14,122 nt of DNA from Syntrophaceae bacterium UBA6112 (lineage in GTDB: Bacteria; Desulfobacterota; Syntrophia; Syntrophales; UBA5619), in NCBI GenBank assembly GCA_002423465.1, contig DIWG01000014.1:4321-18442 (forward strand), read 5' to 3'. The notes beneath the pieces were generated by a model. It saw nothing but the letters and a program-made list of their open reading frames with translations, was not told the origin of the DNA and made no database searches. Shown here piece by piece: positions 13,496 through 14,122 of the stretch (the stretch's first letter is position 1; every line of letters starts with the position of its first letter). A program made the translations under genes and the position numbers.

Positions 13496-13521
13496 TATAA
13501 TACTGAAGCAGGGTTTGTCAA
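13494..13521 (-). promoter_or_regulatory. Sigma-70-type promoter of the tetR-glycosyltransferase-dedA operon
   Basis: On the minus strand a perfect TTGACA (13521-13516) is followed after 16 bases by TATATT (13499-13494), one mismatch from consensus. The start would fall near 13487, about 44 bases ahead of the tetR ATG. Confidence 0.7.
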
Positions 13522-13776
13522 GGCGTAATCTCGCTGGAGTCTCCTTAGCTTCATTCCACCCAGGATCGCCCACGAAGCTGAAGCAGACATCTAAAGTCAG
13601 GTTTGTTTTTAGTCAGGAGCCGATTTCCCTAGTGATGACTGGTTGTTGGCTACTGGAATACATGATTGCGCAGGAAACACCGACCAAAAATTGCTTGACT
13701 TTCCAGATTTGTTCAACTAATTTCGACCAAAATACGATATCGGTCGAGTCGGTTACGATATGAATTCGGGGGCTAT
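13522..13776. promoter_or_regulatory. Upstream region of the second tetR gene, with short direct repeats
   Basis: No credible gene. CGACCAAAA occurs at 13681-13689 and 13724-13732 (43 bp apart, about four helical turns). TACGATAT occurs at 13733-13740 and 13754-13761 (21 bp apart, two turns), just ahead of the plus-strand tetR. AGCTTC/GAAGCT forms an inverted repeat around 13550-13583. These are candidate regulator sites. TTGACT at 13695-13700 could be a -35, but the -10 (TAATTT, 17 bases on) is poor. Confidence 0.35.
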
Positions 13777-14122
13777 ATGAATAAAGATGAAGAAATAAAA
13801 GGCGCAATCAAAGATGCGGCAAAGCGCGTTTTCAGCAAATGGGGTTTGAATAAGACTACCATGGAAGATATTGCCCATGAAGCCGGAAAGGGCAAAAGTA
13901 CCCTTTACTATTACTTCAAAAGCAAAGAAGAAATATTCGAAAATGTGGCGATAGACGAACTCACAAGCATTATTAAAAAGGCAAAAGCCGGAATTGAAGA
14001 CATAGCTTCCCCGAAAGATAAATTAAAAAGATATATTGCCATCACCCTTACGGAAATAAAAAAAGCCGTAACCATTTATTCTTTGATCAGAGGAGAAATC
14101 AAAGGAAATAAAGAATTTGTCG
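13777..14122 (+). CDS. Second TetR-family regulator, N-terminal part (cut by window edge)
   Basis: The frame is open from the ATG at 13777 to the right edge, 115 codons. Residues 6-53 are a TetR DNA-binding domain: IKDAAKRVFSKWGLNKTTME, DIAHEAGKGKSTLYYYFKSK, then EEIFENVAIDEL, leading into the first helices of the ligand domain. GGGGG four bases before the ATG serves as the ribosome site; a nearby ATG at 13760 runs into a stop at 13778-13780. It is transcribed away from the first tetR, with 333 bases between their start codons. Codon use is more AT-rich than in mfd or the replication genes, which suggests a different origin. Its target is unknown; genes of this type often precede efflux or lipid genes, and the downstream DNA is not visible. 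Confidence 0.9.
   Translation, partial: MNKDEEIKGAIKDAAKRVFSKWGLNKTTMEDIAHEAGKGKSTLYYYFKSKEEIFENVAIDELTSIIKKAKAGIEDIASPKDKLKRYIAITLTEIKKAVTIYSLIRGEIKGNKEFV

Noticed and set aside
13515..13763. An 82-codon plus-strand frame between the two tetR genes
   Set aside because: No ribosome site or recognisable domain, and it overlaps the promoter of the first tetR and the repeats ahead of the second.
7830..14122. A second copy of the selC 3' end (attR)
   Set aside because: Scanning by eye for the acceptor and T-loop sequence found no convincing match; short partial matches were too weak to call.

Overview
The window looks like a chromosomal segment of an anaerobic Gram-negative bacterium, most likely from the former Deltaproteobacteria (Desulfobacterota, perhaps Syntrophales-like). 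That placement is an inference from the flavour of Mfd, the selenocysteine tRNA and the DedA/glycosyltransferase genes; no sequence search was possible. Base composition is patchy: the mfd and replication genes are GC-rich, while the DUF4238/SEFIR pair, the lipid genes and the last tetR are visibly more AT-rich. This fits a backbone interrupted by acquired DNA.

Layout. (1) 1-1431, minus: the N-terminal 477 codons of mfd, running off the left edge. (2) 1738-1835, plus: a complete tRNA-Sec (selC, anticodon UCA), a classic integration target. (3) 1859-5299, all minus and reading toward the tRNA: tyrosine integrase, excisionase-like HTH protein, a four-cysteine protein of unknown function, a probable helicase loader with a zinc ribbon, and a replication initiator-like protein. 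The last three overlap or abut and should be one replication operon. Inside the initiator gene lie six or seven 11-bp iterons beside a 12-bp pyrimidine-rich repeat, a candidate lambda-O-style internal origin. (4) 5696-7829, plus: a two-gene cargo unit, DUF4238 protein then SEFIR protein, a candidate antiphage or stress module. (5) 7869 to about 9430, minus: a winged-helix protein, an unassigned scar-like stretch and a decayed RND efflux-pump fragment. (6) 9439-13443, minus: tetR, an 841-aa glycosyltransferase fusion and dedA, a probable membrane-lipid operon. (7) 13777 to the right edge, plus: a second tetR, partial.

Reading of the whole. Regions 3-4 look like a compact integrative, replicating element at selC (satellite or phage-remnant style: int, xis, rep genes, origin, defence-like cargo). 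No structural phage genes and no second copy of the tRNA 3' end were seen, so its right boundary is not fixed. Regions 6-7 form a separate theme: a TetR-controlled operon joining an MGDG-synthase-type glycosyltransferase, fused to a cysteine-protease/acyltransferase-like domain, with a DedA membrane protein. The dedA 3' end has been joined to an RND pump remnant, leaving a foreign tail.
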